Source: Dimorphilus gyrociliatus (lineage: Eukaryota; Annelida; Polychaeta; Dinophilidae). Taken from it: a DNA stretch of 64,000 bases. Below, piece after piece: positions 41,387-52,670 of this stretch (positions within the stretch are counted from its first letter, which is position 1; each line of letters starts with the position of its first letter). The DNA lies in NCBI GenBank assembly GCA_904063045.1, contig CAJFCJ010000019.1, positions 3,292,684 to 3,356,683 on the forward strand. Direction: 5' to 3'. The position numbers and the translations under genes were made by a program. Under the pieces are notes generated by a model, which saw only the letters and a list, made by a program, of their open reading frames with translations, was not told the DNA's origin and did not search any database.

Positions 41387-43567
41387 TTAATCAACGTTTT
41401 CGGAAGTGGTAACTGTTAGTTTCTTGGCGTTTACTGCCAAATGTTTGACTTTAGGCACCAATTCATTTAGTTGATCTTGAAAATGGTTATCTTCATTACT
41501 ATCCTGACGGTAGACTTGTATAATTAAATCATTACAATCTTGCAATATTTTCTGATCTTCTTCGCTCAAAAACTTCTTCTCCTTCAAGAACTTTATCATA
41601 GTAGGCACAAACTTTCCAGGTGCATGAACCAGAGTTCGGGTAAAAGTATTAATCAGTAATGTTACTGCTAAGTGAAGACAACCAGCTGCATCATTTTCGC
41701 AGCCTACTTTTTCAATATATGCATGACGTAATTCTGATGAAACATCTTTCTCAGCCTGTTTACTCTTTTTTAGCTGAATATTGAAAGAAGAGCAGGCTAA
41801 TGGAAAAGTTACCAAAAATTCTTTTACGGATTTTCCTGAGATTGTCGAGTTTAATTCTTTAAACAAGTCGCGCTCTTTTTCATTCGGTATCTTTTGCAGA
41901 AATTTTGTTCTATCTTCTTTTTTATCGGAAGGCGGTGTCAACATATACTCCGTAGCGACAAGTTTAAATAAAGAATCAACTAGTTCTGTGCCAATGGTCC
42001 GCAAAAAATGTTTAACAAGTGTTTCCTGTGAATCATTATCAAACAAGTCAATTCCTTTCGTATACACATTGGCTGTTGTCCATGTCTTTAATAGAATTTT
42101 CCTTATCTGATCATGTTCAGTTTTCCGTTCAGTAACAGATCCCGATAGTCTTTCTTCCCAAGTTTCTCGTATTATTTCGCAATAGCGTTTTGTAAGTGGT
42201 CTATATAAATTATCGGCTATATCTTCCAATAGTTGCTCATCAGAATCTCTTAATTTATCGGAATTTGATATTCTTTTTAGTATTTGATGAACAGGGATGT
42301 ACTCTGAAGGCTCAGATGATCCCTGATCACTCTCTTCCTTTCTTCGTCCCTTTCCTTTTTTTCCTTTTGTAGGCTTCTCTTCAGAGACCGTTTGCGGGGC
42401 TTGTTTCAAAGTATTACAAAATTCTATAGCCTTCTTCTTCATGTCATCTTCGAAATTCTGCATCAAGTATCTTAGACAATGTTCGGGAACTATATAGTAT
42501 CCAAAAACTTTAGTATTGGATTTGTTTTTGCAAGCTTTTTGCAATATTTGTCCAATGTCATTTTCATCAACTATGGAGGGAAGATGAGGTCTGACATCTA
42601 ATATAGAGCTGCTTGACATTGAATCTTCAATTGTTGCATCTAATTGTTCTATAATAGCTTGACCAATTGCACATGTGCTCAGATAGGTTAAATTTTTATC
42701 AGGAATTTTCTTCTTTATGTAATCTTTAGCATTAGATATGCCGAGACGATGGAGGCTATCATATTCCAAGTAAGCATTTTGAAGGTAAAATGAAGACACG
42801 TATTCTATTTGTTTGGTTGTATAAATATCCGGTACGAAGAAGGCAGAATCAATTTTAGTTCCATTTAAAGTTCCTCTAACTTCTTTCTCTTCAATCAATT
42901 GCTCAGTTAAAGGTATTACGAGCTTTGATTGAATTTCGCAATGTTTAATTACATTCGATAATTGAGCTGGTTTGGTAAGACCGTTTAATGCTCCTCGGAG
43001 CATAAATTTTTGACGCTTTAGAAAATTCTCTGTAAAGATATTATCTTGATCGTTCTTTCTCAATTCACCTTGAATGCGGTTTCCAAGAAATTTTACAAGT
43101 ATACTTTTTCGAATAAAGTCTCCAGGAAGATTATAAGATTTAGAAATTTCCGGGAGAAAGACTTGACCTTTTTCTTTTAATTTATCGTTGATTTCATCAG
43201 CCAAGGATTCTAGGTATGTATCATTTAAAAGTTGACCAAGGATTAATTGCAGACTATGATCTTTGAGGATTTCATTGATTTTGGATTCTATGTGAGTCAA
43301 GTCGACATTAATAGAATTTTGAATGTCAACTATATTCACTCTTCCTCCATTAGCGTCAACTTCTTCAATGATCTGCTTTTCTAATTCTCTTGGAGTCAGA
43401 TATTCTTTACCATCACAAGTATATATTACGTCGATCATTTTTAATTCAATTAATTTTTGAACAATTTCGATACAATTTCTATCTGAAAGTTTTTGTACAT
43501 TTTCAGTTAATTGAGCACGCTGGAAATCAGCGGCTAAACGTTTTATTTCATCCCAAGTTGTCGCCAT
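41387..43567 (-). CDS. UFL1: UFM1 E3 protein ligase 1
   Basis: An intronless frame of 726 aa (human 794). UFL1 conjugates UFM1 to substrates such as ribosomal protein uL24 at the ER membrane, acting with UFBP1 and CDK5RAP3. The start MATTWDEIKRLAADFQRAQL and the following winged-helix repeats (CIEIVQKLIELKMIDVIYT, VDIQNSINVDLTHIE, YLESLADEINDKLKEKG) are characteristic. A basic Lys-rich linker (KPTKGKKGKGRRKEES) precedes the C-terminal helical half. The absence of any intron stands out among the neighbours. Confidence 0.93.
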   Translation of the reverse strand: MATTWDEIKRLAADFQRAQLTENVQKLSDRNCIEIVQKLIELKMIDVIYTCDGKEYLTPRELEKQIIEEVDANGGRVNIVDIQNSINVDLTHIESKINEILKDHSLQLILGQLLNDTYLESLADEINDKLKEKGQVFLPEISKSYNLPGDFIRKSILVKFLGNRIQGELRKNDQDNIFTENFLKRQKFMLRGALNGLTKPAQLSNVIKHCEIQSKLVIPLTEQLIEEKEVRGTLNGTKIDSAFFVPDIYTTKQIEYVSSFYLQNAYLEYDSLHRLGISNAKDYIKKKIPDKNLTYLSTCAIGQAIIEQLDATIEDSMSSSSILDVRPHLPSIVDENDIGQILQKACKNKSNTKVFGYYIVPEHCLRYLMQNFEDDMKKKAIEFCNTLKQAPQTVSEEKPTKGKKGKGRRKEESDQGSSEPSEYIPVHQILKRISNSDKLRDSDEQLLEDIADNLYRPLTKRYCEIIRETWEERLSGSVTERKTEHDQIRKILLKTWTTANVYTKGIDLFDNDSQETLVKHFLRTIGTELVDSLFKLVATEYMLTPPSDKKEDRTKFLQKIPNEKERDLFKELNSTISGKSVKEFLVTFPLACSSFNIQLKKSKQAEKDVSSELRHAYIEKVGCENDAAGCLHLAVTLLINTFTRTLVHAPGKFVPTMIKFLKEKKFLSEEDQKILQDCNDLIIQVYRQDSNEDNHFQDQLNELVPKVKHLAVNAKKLTVTTSENVD

Positions 43568-43633
43568 ATTTTTCTCAATAAAATTTGTATTTTTTACTTT
43601 AAAGTACTGAACAAGTAGAACTCGTCTTAAAGA

Positions 43634-43819
43634 TTAATTAAGGACAATAATTTGAGGTTGTTGACAATCCTGTAAGAGCGTTGTGTATAGTTCAGCAGCG
43701 AAATTTTTACGTATCAACATATGAAAACGTTGCAGCAGATGATGTAAATTAAGAATAATCGTAAAAATTTTAGAAAGAGAATAGTCTTCAGATAGAATCT
43801 CAAACTCTGTCGAAAACAT
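43634..43819 (-). CDS. Small frame (61 aa) between UFL1 and DNA ligase 1, unrecognised
   Basis: ATG-initiated frame on the UFL1 strand, ending 66 bp before the UFL1 ATG and starting 115 bp from the divergent LIG1 ATG. The sequence is amphipathic and unusually balanced for this AT-rich DNA (FAAELYTTLLQDCQQPQ). No family recognised. It could be a genuine mini-protein from a bicistronic UFL1 mRNA, an upstream ORF, or chance. Confidence 0.35.
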   Translation of the reverse strand: MFSTEFEILSEDYSLSKIFTIILNLHHLLQRFHMLIRKNFAAELYTTLLQDCQQPQIIVLN

Positions 43820-43934
43820 TTCCTATGAAAAGCATTGTCCTGTGTTTTTAGCGCCTAAACGCCAGTTGATGTTTATTCGCAAGTTACTGGCCACCTCACG
43901 CCACACTACTACATTTAACACTTATTTTAAAATC

Positions 43935-46564
43935 ATGTCTCAAAGATCAATCACGTAAAATTCTAAATATTAATAATAGTGAACTATGTCGTTACGATGG
44001 CTATTATTTCAGCTCGTTTTTCTCAAAACCTTCCCAGAAGATATGTACAAGTGCTGTTGAGAAAAAAGAAAAAAGCCCTGAATCAATTATTCCAGAAGAT
44101 TCCCCCATTAAGCAACAAAGGAAACGAAGAAGAATCTATGTTGATGAAGAGGATGAACAAAGACCTTCATCAACTGATTCGGTTTAATTGCTTTTTTTTT
44201 ATAATACTCATGGATAAATTTACGTTTCTCAGACAGAGAATGAGATAGACGATGTTGTTAATAAAGAAAATAATAATGATAATATCAAGGTTGATAAAGA
44301 AGAGGATACTGAGGTGAATGATGTCAATAAAAATTTGATCTAAGGATGATCTGTTTATTTTCTCTAGGTAGAAAATTCTTTTGATGGGAACGATAAAAAC
44401 ACGGACATACAGCAGGAAGAAGTCGAAACAGTAATTATTTGCACTCCACTTCAAAGTAGTTTGTATTCTAATCCTTAATCAGATTAAAGAAGAATGCGAA
44501 TCGGAAAACGAAAAAAAGCCCGAAAAGAAACCAAAAAGTAGCGAAAAGTCAAAAGCAAAAAGTTCAAAGAAAAAAAAAAAAGCGAAAATTTCTCCTAAAA
44601 AGTCTGAGAGACCAAAGTATGTTTGAAGCAATAAATTAAAAAGTTATTTAACATATTTGTTCAAAGATTTTTAGACAATATTCCTTGGAAAGCAGGCGAT
44701 CCGGCTCCTTATGAAGCTCTAGCAGCCACCCTATCAGAAATTGAACAGGAAAGTGGAAGATTAAAATGTATCGAGTATCTTTCAAATTTATTACGTCTTG
44801 TAATGGAGAGATCACCAAATGATACACTTCCTACTCTTTACTTAAGTATGAATCAGCTGGCTCCTGCTTCAGAAGGTCTTGAGCTTGGTGTTGGAGAGTC
44901 TTTGCTATTCAAAGCGCTTGCTCAAGCAACTGGAAGAAGCGTGAATCAAATTAAGGCTGAAGCTAAGTCAAAAGGAGATTTAGGAGTTGTGGCAGAAGCT
45001 TCAAGAAATACTCAAAAAACCATGTTTCAACCTAAGAGACTAACTATTCAATCAGTTTATTCGGGATTAAGACAAATAGCTGAAATGACTGGAAATTCAT
45101 CAATGAATAAAAAAATCGACAAAATACGTTTTCTCCTGGCATCTGCTAAAGACAGTGAAGCTAAATTTGTAATAAGGGCTTTAACCGGTAAATTAAGAAT
45201 AGGTTTAGCGGAGCAATCGGTTCTGCAGGCTCTGGCTTCAGCCTGTGATTCAGAAAACTCTCAATTAGCGGCAGATATAGTCAAAACAACCTATGCTCAG
45301 TGTCCAAGTTTCGATAAAATTATTCCCAATCTTATCAAGTATGGAGTCGACAACTTACTCGATCACTGCCCTTTGGAACCAGGTATGCCCTTAAAACCAA
45401 TGCTTGCTCATCCTACAAAAGGAATTGATGAAGTGCTAAAGCGTTTCGATGCCAAGATTGGCTTTACTTGTGAGCATAAGTACGATGGAGAAAGAGCCCA
45501 GATTCATTTACTTGAAGATGGAACTGTAAAAATATATTCCAGAAACCAAGAAGACAATACTATAAAATACCCTGATATTGTTTCTCGTATTAAGGAATTA
45601 ACAAAAGTAAAAACTGCCATAATAGATTCAGAGGCCGTCGCATGGGATACAAACTTAAAACGAATCTTACCGTTTCAAATGCTATCTACACGTAAAAAGA
45701 AGGTTGATAATGTAGGTGATATTAAAGTACAAGTTTGCGTGTATGCATTTGATATGTTATATGTCGACGGTGAAAGTTTAGTTACAAAACCATTGAAAGA
45801 AAGACGAGATCGTTTAAGGCAATCGTTTGAAATAAAAGAGGGCGAAATGGTTTTAGCAACTGGCGAAGATGCTCATGATGCTGATACTGTTGCAGTTCTT
45901 CTTGACAAAGCTATTAAAGACAGTTGTGAAGGATTAATGTTGAAAGCTTTGGACGATACTTATGAAATTGCCAAGAGGTCTCACAGCTGGCTGAAATTAA
46001 AAAAGGATTATTTAGATAGCGCTGGTGGAGATACCCTTGACTTGATCGTAGTTGGAGCGTATGATGGGACAGGAAAGAGAACAGGACGATTCGGCGGTTT
46101 CTTGCTTGCTTGCTATGACTCAGAAAATGAAGAATATCAGACAATTTGTAAACTTGGAACTGGATTTAGCGATGAGCAATTAGACAAATTTACAGAAATT
46201 CTGAAACCTCTCATAATAGAAACGGTAATACTATATAATTAAACTTTTAATATTTTTATCTTATTATCTGTTACAGCCTAAAGCTTACTATAATCACAAG
46301 ATGTCACCTGACCACTGGCTAGAAGGACAAATTGTTTGGGAGGTAAAGGCAGCAGATCTTAGTATATCACCCGCTCATACGGCAGCAGCTGGTTTAGTGC
46401 ATGAGGAGAAAGGAGTATCTCTGAGATTTCCAAGATTTGTAAGAGTTAGAGATGACAAAAAACCTGAAGATGCAACAAGTGCAGAACAAGTAGCTGGCAT
46501 GTATAAATCACAAGAGCAAGTTCAGGCTTTGAATAGAAACGAAGACAACAGTGAAGACTATTAA
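43935..46564 (+). CDS. LIG1: DNA ligase 1
   Basis: Exons 43935-43954, 44013-44181, 44233-44313, 44368-44430, 44483-44616, 44667-46224 and 46277-46564 encode 770 aa. This is the replicative ATP-dependent ligase that seals Okazaki fragments. The N-terminus MSQRSITSFFSK contains a PCNA-binding PIP box (QRSITSFF), which appears only when the tiny first exon is joined to exon 2. A long acidic and Lys-rich disordered region follows. The core has the DNA-binding domain ([20 protein letters not shown]), the adenylation motif KYDGERAQ with the catalytic lysine, FSRNQE-type [13 protein letters not shown], and the OB-fold ([19 protein letters not shown]). The exon 6 acceptor at 44666 was chosen because it alone keeps [15 protein letters not shown] in frame. 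Confidence 0.96.
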
Positions 46565-47051
46565 CTATTTACAAAATATTTTATAGTACCAATTTAGAGC
46601 ATATATTTTATTTATAAAATACAGTTTTCTAACTCCTCTAAATAGTTTCGCAATACGAAACAACCAGCTTAGGTAAGGTATGACTAAGGCTTAGATATTT
46701 GAAGAATCTACAAATTCTTAATTAACCGAAACTGTTATGAAATGTTAAGCACTTCACAGATTAAATGAACATGAAACACCAGGATAAATTGAAAGTTGTT
46801 TAAAAATATACATTGCCGCCCAACATATTATCGTTCAGGACAATTTTCTTCGGAAACTTTTTTATATATTGACTTTTCCGTTGTTTTTATTGGAAATCAG
46901 CAAACTATTTTTTAAAGTTACATTACTTAATATTATAAAACCGAGTAAATTCCTATTATTTTTAACTAAAAGCAACCGAAAAAAATTAAAAAAAACGTGG
47001 GAATTTTTCGAAGGTGTGACGTTGTCACCACGTACCATATCCGGTTCGGCA
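46565..47051. other. Intergenic region LIG1 to OSTC
   Basis: 487 bp between two plus-strand genes. It should hold the LIG1 3' UTR and OSTC promoter. No additional frame is supported. Confidence 0.5.
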
Positions 47052-47677
47052 ATGGAACAATTATACGGAATTCCATTTAACTTTCTAGAATGCCCCAACC
47101 TGAAATTAAAGAAACCCTCATGGGTGAAAGCACCGTCCCCAATGACAGTGTTTGGACTTGTCCTTTTTTCGTACTTTTTAGTAACAGGAGGTACTTGTTA
47201 ATTAATACCTTGAGGGCGATAATATACTGTTTTGAAAATTTTTATTTAGGCATTATCTATGATATAATTGTTGAACCTCCAAGTATCGGATCTACAACAG
47301 ACGAAAAAGGCAACAGTAAACCTGTAAGTTGACTTGAATTCATTTGACGGAAGACAGACTTGTAATACTTGTACTTTTTCTAGGTGGCCTTCATGCCATA
47401 TAGAGTAAACGGCCAATACATTATGGAGGGATTAGCATCTAGTTTCCTCTTCACTCTTGGTGGATTAGGTTTTATTGTGTTAGACCAAACAAATAAACCA
47501 ATGACACCTAGACTCAATCGAATTTTGCTGTTATGTTTTGCTTTCGTTTGCATTCTGGTATCGTTTTTCACAGCCCGAGTCTTCATGAGAATGAAATTAC
47601 CGTAAGTTATAAGAAAAAACCAACTATTATTATCTTTTTAATAATTTATTATTTTTAGGGGATATATGCAATCATAG
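47052..47677 (+). CDS. OSTC: Oligosaccharyltransferase complex subunit OSTC (DC2)
   Basis: Exons 47052-47190, 47250-47323, 47384-47601 and 47659-47677 give 149 aa, the same length as the human protein. OSTC anchors the STT3A oligosaccharyltransferase to the Sec61 translocon for co-translational N-glycosylation. Marks: [14 protein letters not shown], a first membrane segment ([16 protein letters not shown]), [45 protein letters not shown] and the last membrane span ending [12 protein letters not shown]. Frames upstream of 47052 are not conserved. Confidence 0.96.
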
Positions 47678-47858
47678 TGTTGAGTTTGAAGAATAGTAAA
47701 ATAGCATCGAACTTTTCAATCTTTTCTCTTTTTGCGTTTTTCAGAGAAAATTTAAATAAATTAAGAATAGACTAAAAATCGTGTTTGTTTAGACATTACA
47801 GACACATTAGTATACAAAATATTTAAATATATTAATGTAAAAAACAACGAACAATAAT

Positions 47859-48434
47859 TTAGTTTGAAGTAACTTGATTATTACTGTAAGAGAAAAGTCC
47901 ATTTACATATGCGTACTTTATAAGCTGAGTTAGAAATCTTTCATTCGTTAATACCAAGCTCCGTTTACTTCTTATAAATTCCACTGTCTCGATGACTCCC
48001 CAATTTCTTTGTGTCATAATATATGCCGCAGTTATGAATCCACTTCTATTGATACCCATAACGCAGTGAATAAGTATTTTTCCATTTGATTTCCTACAAT
48101 CATCTATGAATTGACATGCTTCGGAAATATGCTGTGTCATATCGTAGCACATGTTATCGTCAGCTGGAAAGGATAAAAAGTTCATATTGAGACCATTTTC
48201 TTGATAAAAAGAGCTATTGAGAGGAACATCACAAGAAGCACAATTCAAAATATAATTAATTCCGAGTTTTTTCAGTAGCTCTGGATTTGATGCTGCTTCA
48301 TCACCTCCTAGATAAAGATATGGAAGAATTTCAGAGTAATTCTCGTTGAATGTAAAATTACTGGCAATGGCTTTTAGATAATTTCTGATTTTCAGCTGAC
48401 TTATGATCTCTCTGTTCTGCTCTTCTTTATCCAT
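47859..48434 (-). CDS. Dual-specificity protein phosphatase
   Basis: A single-exon frame of 191 aa. The signature HCVMGINRSG (catalytic Cys124, Arg130) and the acid loop FPADDN are intact, as is the substrate-entry region EILPYLYLGGDEAAS. It is a small atypical DUSP with no MAPK-binding rhodanese domain and no extra C-terminal domain, likely acting on phospho-Ser/Thr/Tyr substrates in the cytoplasm. The subtype cannot be assigned by eye. It is head to head with POLD2. Confidence 0.9.
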   Translation of the reverse strand: MDKEEQNREIISQLKIRNYLKAIASNFTFNENYSEILPYLYLGGDEAASNPELLKKLGINYILNCASCDVPLNSSFYQENGLNMNFLSFPADDNMCYDMTQHISEACQFIDDCRKSNGKILIHCVMGINRSGFITAAYIMTQRNWGVIETVEFIRSKRSLVLTNERFLTQLIKYAYVNGLFSYSNNQVTSN

Positions 48435-48823
48435 TTTTTTAGAACCTGAGTGAGTATTTGAGAAGAGCCTCCGTTGCTATAAAAAAGCAGAATTACTGCC
48501 ACTCGAGAGATACGCTTTTATATAGTCAGGATAATTGCGAAATCATGATATGCGAAAGATTATTTCCTATACATAGGGGTGTTTTCGCAATAAGGCTTGA
48601 CCTAAGACTATTACGACCTCAGTGCAAATCGGATGAAAACATAACTTAAATATGACTAAGATTTAGTTTATTGCGAAACTTTGTACTTTCTACAATGTCT
48701 GTCGTTATCGCTCACGTGTTTACAACTAATTTTTTAACGATGTCCATGCTCCGCCATTGCAAGGCCGGCAGACAACAATATCGGCGCACTACTTTGAAAG
48801 ATTAGTTTGTTTAGGCTAGAAAT
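48435..48823. promoter_or_regulatory. Bidirectional upstream region DUSP / POLD2
   Basis: 389 bp between two opposite start codons. A plus-strand frame of about 60 codons here shows no family features and was not accepted. Regulatory role inferred from geometry. Confidence 0.4.
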
Positions 48824-50545
48824 ATGGAAGGTAATCTCAACACTTCACAAATAAAACGAGTTGCAGTAAAATGCGAAGATAGATCAGAAAATTTTAAGTA
48901 TCAAACAAGTGATAAAAACTTTCAAAGACAATTCGCTCATATTTATTCCGAGAGATTATTGACTTTAAGACCAAAATTAGAAAAAGCAGTTAAAGAAGTT
49001 TTCGGTAAATAATCACATGCAATAAGATAATATTTTCTTATCGTAATTCGTACTTTATAGACTTGCCTATTTATAAATTAAAAGATTTACAAACGAATAA
49101 AAGATGTGTTATCATTGGTACCCTATTCAAATCGATGCAACTTAGACCAACAATTTTGAAGGAAATAAGTGAAGAAAATGATATACCCCCCCAACCTATG
49201 GATTGTTATATAGATGAATCTGATGAACTTTATCTTGAAGATGAAGTACAGAGAATTATATTAGTTGGCAATATAAAAGCTTCCGACTATGTCACAGGTA
49301 TTACAAATACAAAAAATTGTAAATTTATAGTAAATTAACTATTTTAGGAGTTACAACGGCTATAGTTGGTCTAGAGAAAGAAGAAGATCATGGTAAATTC
49401 TATGTTGAAGAGGTGTTTGAGTTACCACTTCCGGAACAACGTGCGAAACCCAGTCTATCAGATGACATGTAATAATTCATGGTTAACTTTTTAAATTGTA
49501 AATATAGTTGTCTTTTGCAGGTGGATAGCCTTCGTGTCGGGTTTAGATCTCGATGGTGCCAACGATGACTTGGTATCCCTTCAGTTGCTTGTTGATTACT
49601 TGACTGGAATCCTTGGTTGTGATGAAGATCAGGCCAAAATTTCAAAGATTACGCGGTGTATTTTTGCTGGAAACTGTTTAAATGCTGCTACTGTAGATAA
49701 GAATAGTGTACAAAAGGCCAAATATCTTAGCAAAAAAAGCACATCAGGAAGTTTGGAAGCCATGCGAGAACTAGACCATTTTTTAAGCCAAATAGTGGTA
49801 TATTTTCCATCTGAATTAGATGTATCAGCACAAAATTTATTTACTATTTTGCAGAGTAACATGAACGTTACTTTACTACCAGGGAAAAATGATCCAGCAA
49901 ATTATGCTTTACCTCAACAACAGTTTCACAAGTGCATGTTTCCAAGTGCTGGGAAAAACACAAATTTTCATTTAACCACCAATCCTTGTTCCCTGAATAT
50001 TCATGGTTTTGATGTATTAGGTAAAGTCAAGTAATTAAAGTTTAACGTACTTTATTATCATTTGTTTAACACAGGTCACAGCGGTACCCCACTTCATAAC
50101 ATATCTGAGTACTCCTCTCTAAAGTCTGACACAAGTCTTCTTTTCAAGACACTAAAGTGGAGACACCTTGCCCCAACTGCTCCCGACACTCTAGGTTAAT
50201 TTATATTTGTGTAATGTTGCACTTTTAATATCTGTTTCTTTTCGACAGCTTGCTATCCACTTTTCAACCGAGATCCATTTATTGTTGAAACAACGCCTCA
50301 TATATTTTTTTCGGGAAATCATGATAGACTTCAACATAAAATTTTTGAAGGTAAAATCAAAGAAACCTCTAAGGCTGTTTTATGTAAAATAAAAATTATT
50401 TATTCCTGTTTTAGAAAACGGTAAAGAAGTACTATTACTTGGTCTACCTCGATTCTCTGTAACAAAGACGTTTGCATTGGTTAATTTAAAAACTTATGAA
50501 GTTTGTCCTGTAACTATTGATACTTGCATCGAAGAATCAAGTTGA
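48824..50545 (+). CDS. POLD2: DNA polymerase delta subunit 2
   Basis: Exons 48824-49004, 49061-49297, 49348-49468, 49521-50020, 50075-50194, 50249-50350 and 50415-50545 encode 463 aa (human 469). It is the B-subunit that bridges the catalytic subunit and POLD3. The N-terminal part has FKYQTSDKNFQRQFAHIY and RLLTLRPKLEKAV. An OB-fold follows (KRCVIIGTLFKSMQLRPTIL, DDMWIAFVSGLDL). The inactive phosphodiesterase-like domain shows RCIFAGNC, LPGKNDPANYALPQQ, PHIFFSGNHD and LLLGLPRFSVTKT. All six introns are 50-60 bp. Confidence 0.96.
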
Positions 50546-50819
50546 CTGATTTTATTTGTGCACATTGAATATATTTTTAACTTTTTTTAAACTTTGTCGG
50601 ATAATAAATTTTCTAAAGTCTGCTTGTTGAACTCCTAGTATTAAAGTCTCAGCTTTTATTTATTGTTTTTTAATATTCATATCTGAAAGCAATTTAAGAA
50701 TTCCAGTATTTTTAAAAATAGTGCTGTTACATTGGGTTCGGGTTATTGAAAAATTACACTAGATGGCGCGTTTATATTTCACAAAAAAAGTGCGTTCCTT
50801 GTACGTAAGGCCAACCAAA

Positions 50820-51936
50820 ATGGCGAATCGAACTGTTAAAGAAGCAAAATCTATTAAAGGGACAAACCCACAGTATTTAATAGAAAAAATCATAAGATCT
50901 CGTATATATGAATGCAAATTTTGGAAAGAAGAATGCTTTGCACTTAGTGGTAATTTAATTTCTATTTTATCTATACTTTTTTCATAAATAATAAAATACC
51001 GGCAACAATTTCCAACAGATCTCAATTATTTCTTGTATTTATCCAATAAGTATTGTATAAAATCTACTAATATACACCTTTGTTTCTATTTCAGCTGAAC
51101 TCTTGGTTGATAAAGCTCTTCAATTAAGATTTATAGGAGGGACTTACGGAGGAAATATAAAGCCAACGCCATTCTTATGTTTAATTCTTAAAATGCTTCA
51201 AATCCAACCTGATAAAGACATTGTTGTAGAATTTATCACTCAACAAGATTTTAAATATGTTCGAGCTTTAGGGGCTTTTTACATGAGATTAACAGGAACA
51301 GCCCTTGATTGTTATAAATATTTAGAACCGTTATATCTCGATTATAGAAAACTACGTTTTCAAAATAAAATTGGGGGCTTCGAGTTACTTCATATGGACG
51401 AATTTATTGATCAAATATTTGTTGACGAACGGGTATGTGATATTATACTTCCACGACTCACAAAACGATCAACGTTGGAGGAAAATAATCGCTTAGAACC
51501 TCGAGTATCTGCACTGGAAGATGATTTAGAAATGATGGAAGAATCTGCTCCTCCCCCCAAGTCTTCAAAGAAAGAAGAAAAAGAAAAAAACAAAGATAGA
51601 GAAAAGAGTAAAAAAGAAAAAAGAAAACGGAGGTCTAGGTCTAGAGATAGAGATCGAAGATCATCCCGATCCAGGTCACCGAAGCATAGAAGAAAGGATA
51701 GAGACAGAGACAGGGATCGGGACAGAGACAGAGATCGGGACAGGGATAGAGACAGGGATAGGGACAGAGACCGGGATAGGGAGAGAGATAGAGACCGGGA
51801 TAGGGGTAGGGATAGAGACAGGGACCGAGACAGAGATCGAGACCGAGAAAAGGACTCAAAGGCTAAGGAAAAGGAAGAAATTGAGGAACAAAATGCTCTC
51901 AGAGCCAAATTGGGTTTGGCACCTTTGAGACCATAA
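50820..51936 (+). CDS. PRPF38A: Pre-mRNA-splicing factor 38A
   Basis: Exons 50820-50949 and 51095-51936 give 323 aa. PRPF38A is a spliceosomal B-complex protein. It starts MANRTVKEAKSIKGTNPQYL, and the PRP38 domain is very conserved (YGGNIKPTPFLCLILKMLQI, LGAFYMRLTGTALDCYKYLE, VDERVCDIILPRL, LEPRVSALEDD). The C-terminus has an RS-rich patch (RRSSRSRSP) and then a long run of Arg-Asp/Arg-Glu dipeptides, ending ALRAKLGLAPLRP. An ATG at 50763 is in the same frame, but 50820 matches the family start. Confidence 0.96.
51690..51852 (+). repeat. Imperfect tandem repeat encoding the RD/RE run of PRPF38A
   Basis: A purine-rich repeat with 6- and 12-base periodicity (GACAGAGATCGG-like units) encodes some 27 Arg-Asp or Arg-Glu dipeptides. 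Codons vary (AGA, AGG, CGG, CGA), which suggests selection on the protein as well as slippage. Confidence 0.85.
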
Positions 51937-52670
51937 TTTTTTTTATTCGTGTATACTTGTACATAGTTTCAGTTGAACTTGTTAATACATTGAAAATATT
52001 ATAACTATCAATTTATTAACGTCATTTATTAAAGCTAGTGTTATAGTTTACTGTATATAATGCTTAAGTACTTTTTAATATTGTTGGTTAATGAAATTCT
52101 CGTTCAAGTATCTCCATTTTAATTTGGAAAACCGGGTAATCTTTTTAACATGTGTTTAAGTTTGAAAATTAAATGGAACAGCAAAGTAATTTTTAAAGTT
52201 TTAAACTCCATGTTTATTATAACGTTGAAAAGCCTAAAGCGTTTATTCGTAAAAAATAGGGAAAATATAAATTAAAATCATGCTTATTTATAAACTTAAT
52301 ATCATGTCATTATCAAATCATTGTATTTCGTAATTAAGAAAGTTCGGATAAGCACCTAAAAAGTAGTAAGTAGTGTACCACATATTGAACTAAGACTCAA
52401 GTCACGTGACAAATGTAGCAGAAGTCACTAAAATTGATTGTACGAATATTTCACTTGTTAAAGTTATTTCTACTTAGAAAAGTAAATAGTGAGAGCTAGA
52501 GTATTTTTTCATGTCTATAATTTAAACTTGCAATTAAACCGATGGTAGATAGAGTATTTATCCATTATACTTTTTGTTTTTCGTTGGGTTCATCATTCTC
52601 GTTACAACTTAATCTTATCTATTATTATAAAAGGTGCAGAGATCACGTTTTGAATCATTCCGACTTCAAC
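51937..52670. other. Intergenic region PRPF38A to SGPL1
   Basis: 734 bp, AT-rich, between two plus-strand genes. No extra frame supported. Confidence 0.5.

Noticed and set aside
46862-47051. Extended frames upstream of the OSTC ATG
   Set aside because: Not similar to the family; the ATG at 47052 matches the known OSTC start and gives the exact family length.
48458-48649. 63-codon plus-strand frame between DUSP and POLD2
   Set aside because: No family resemblance and it fills a promoter-sized gap; treated as chance.
51411-51908. Minus-strand frame rich in Leu/Ser opposite PRPF38A
   Set aside because: It is the antisense shadow of the Arg-Asp repeat; a purine-rich repeat is open in several frames.
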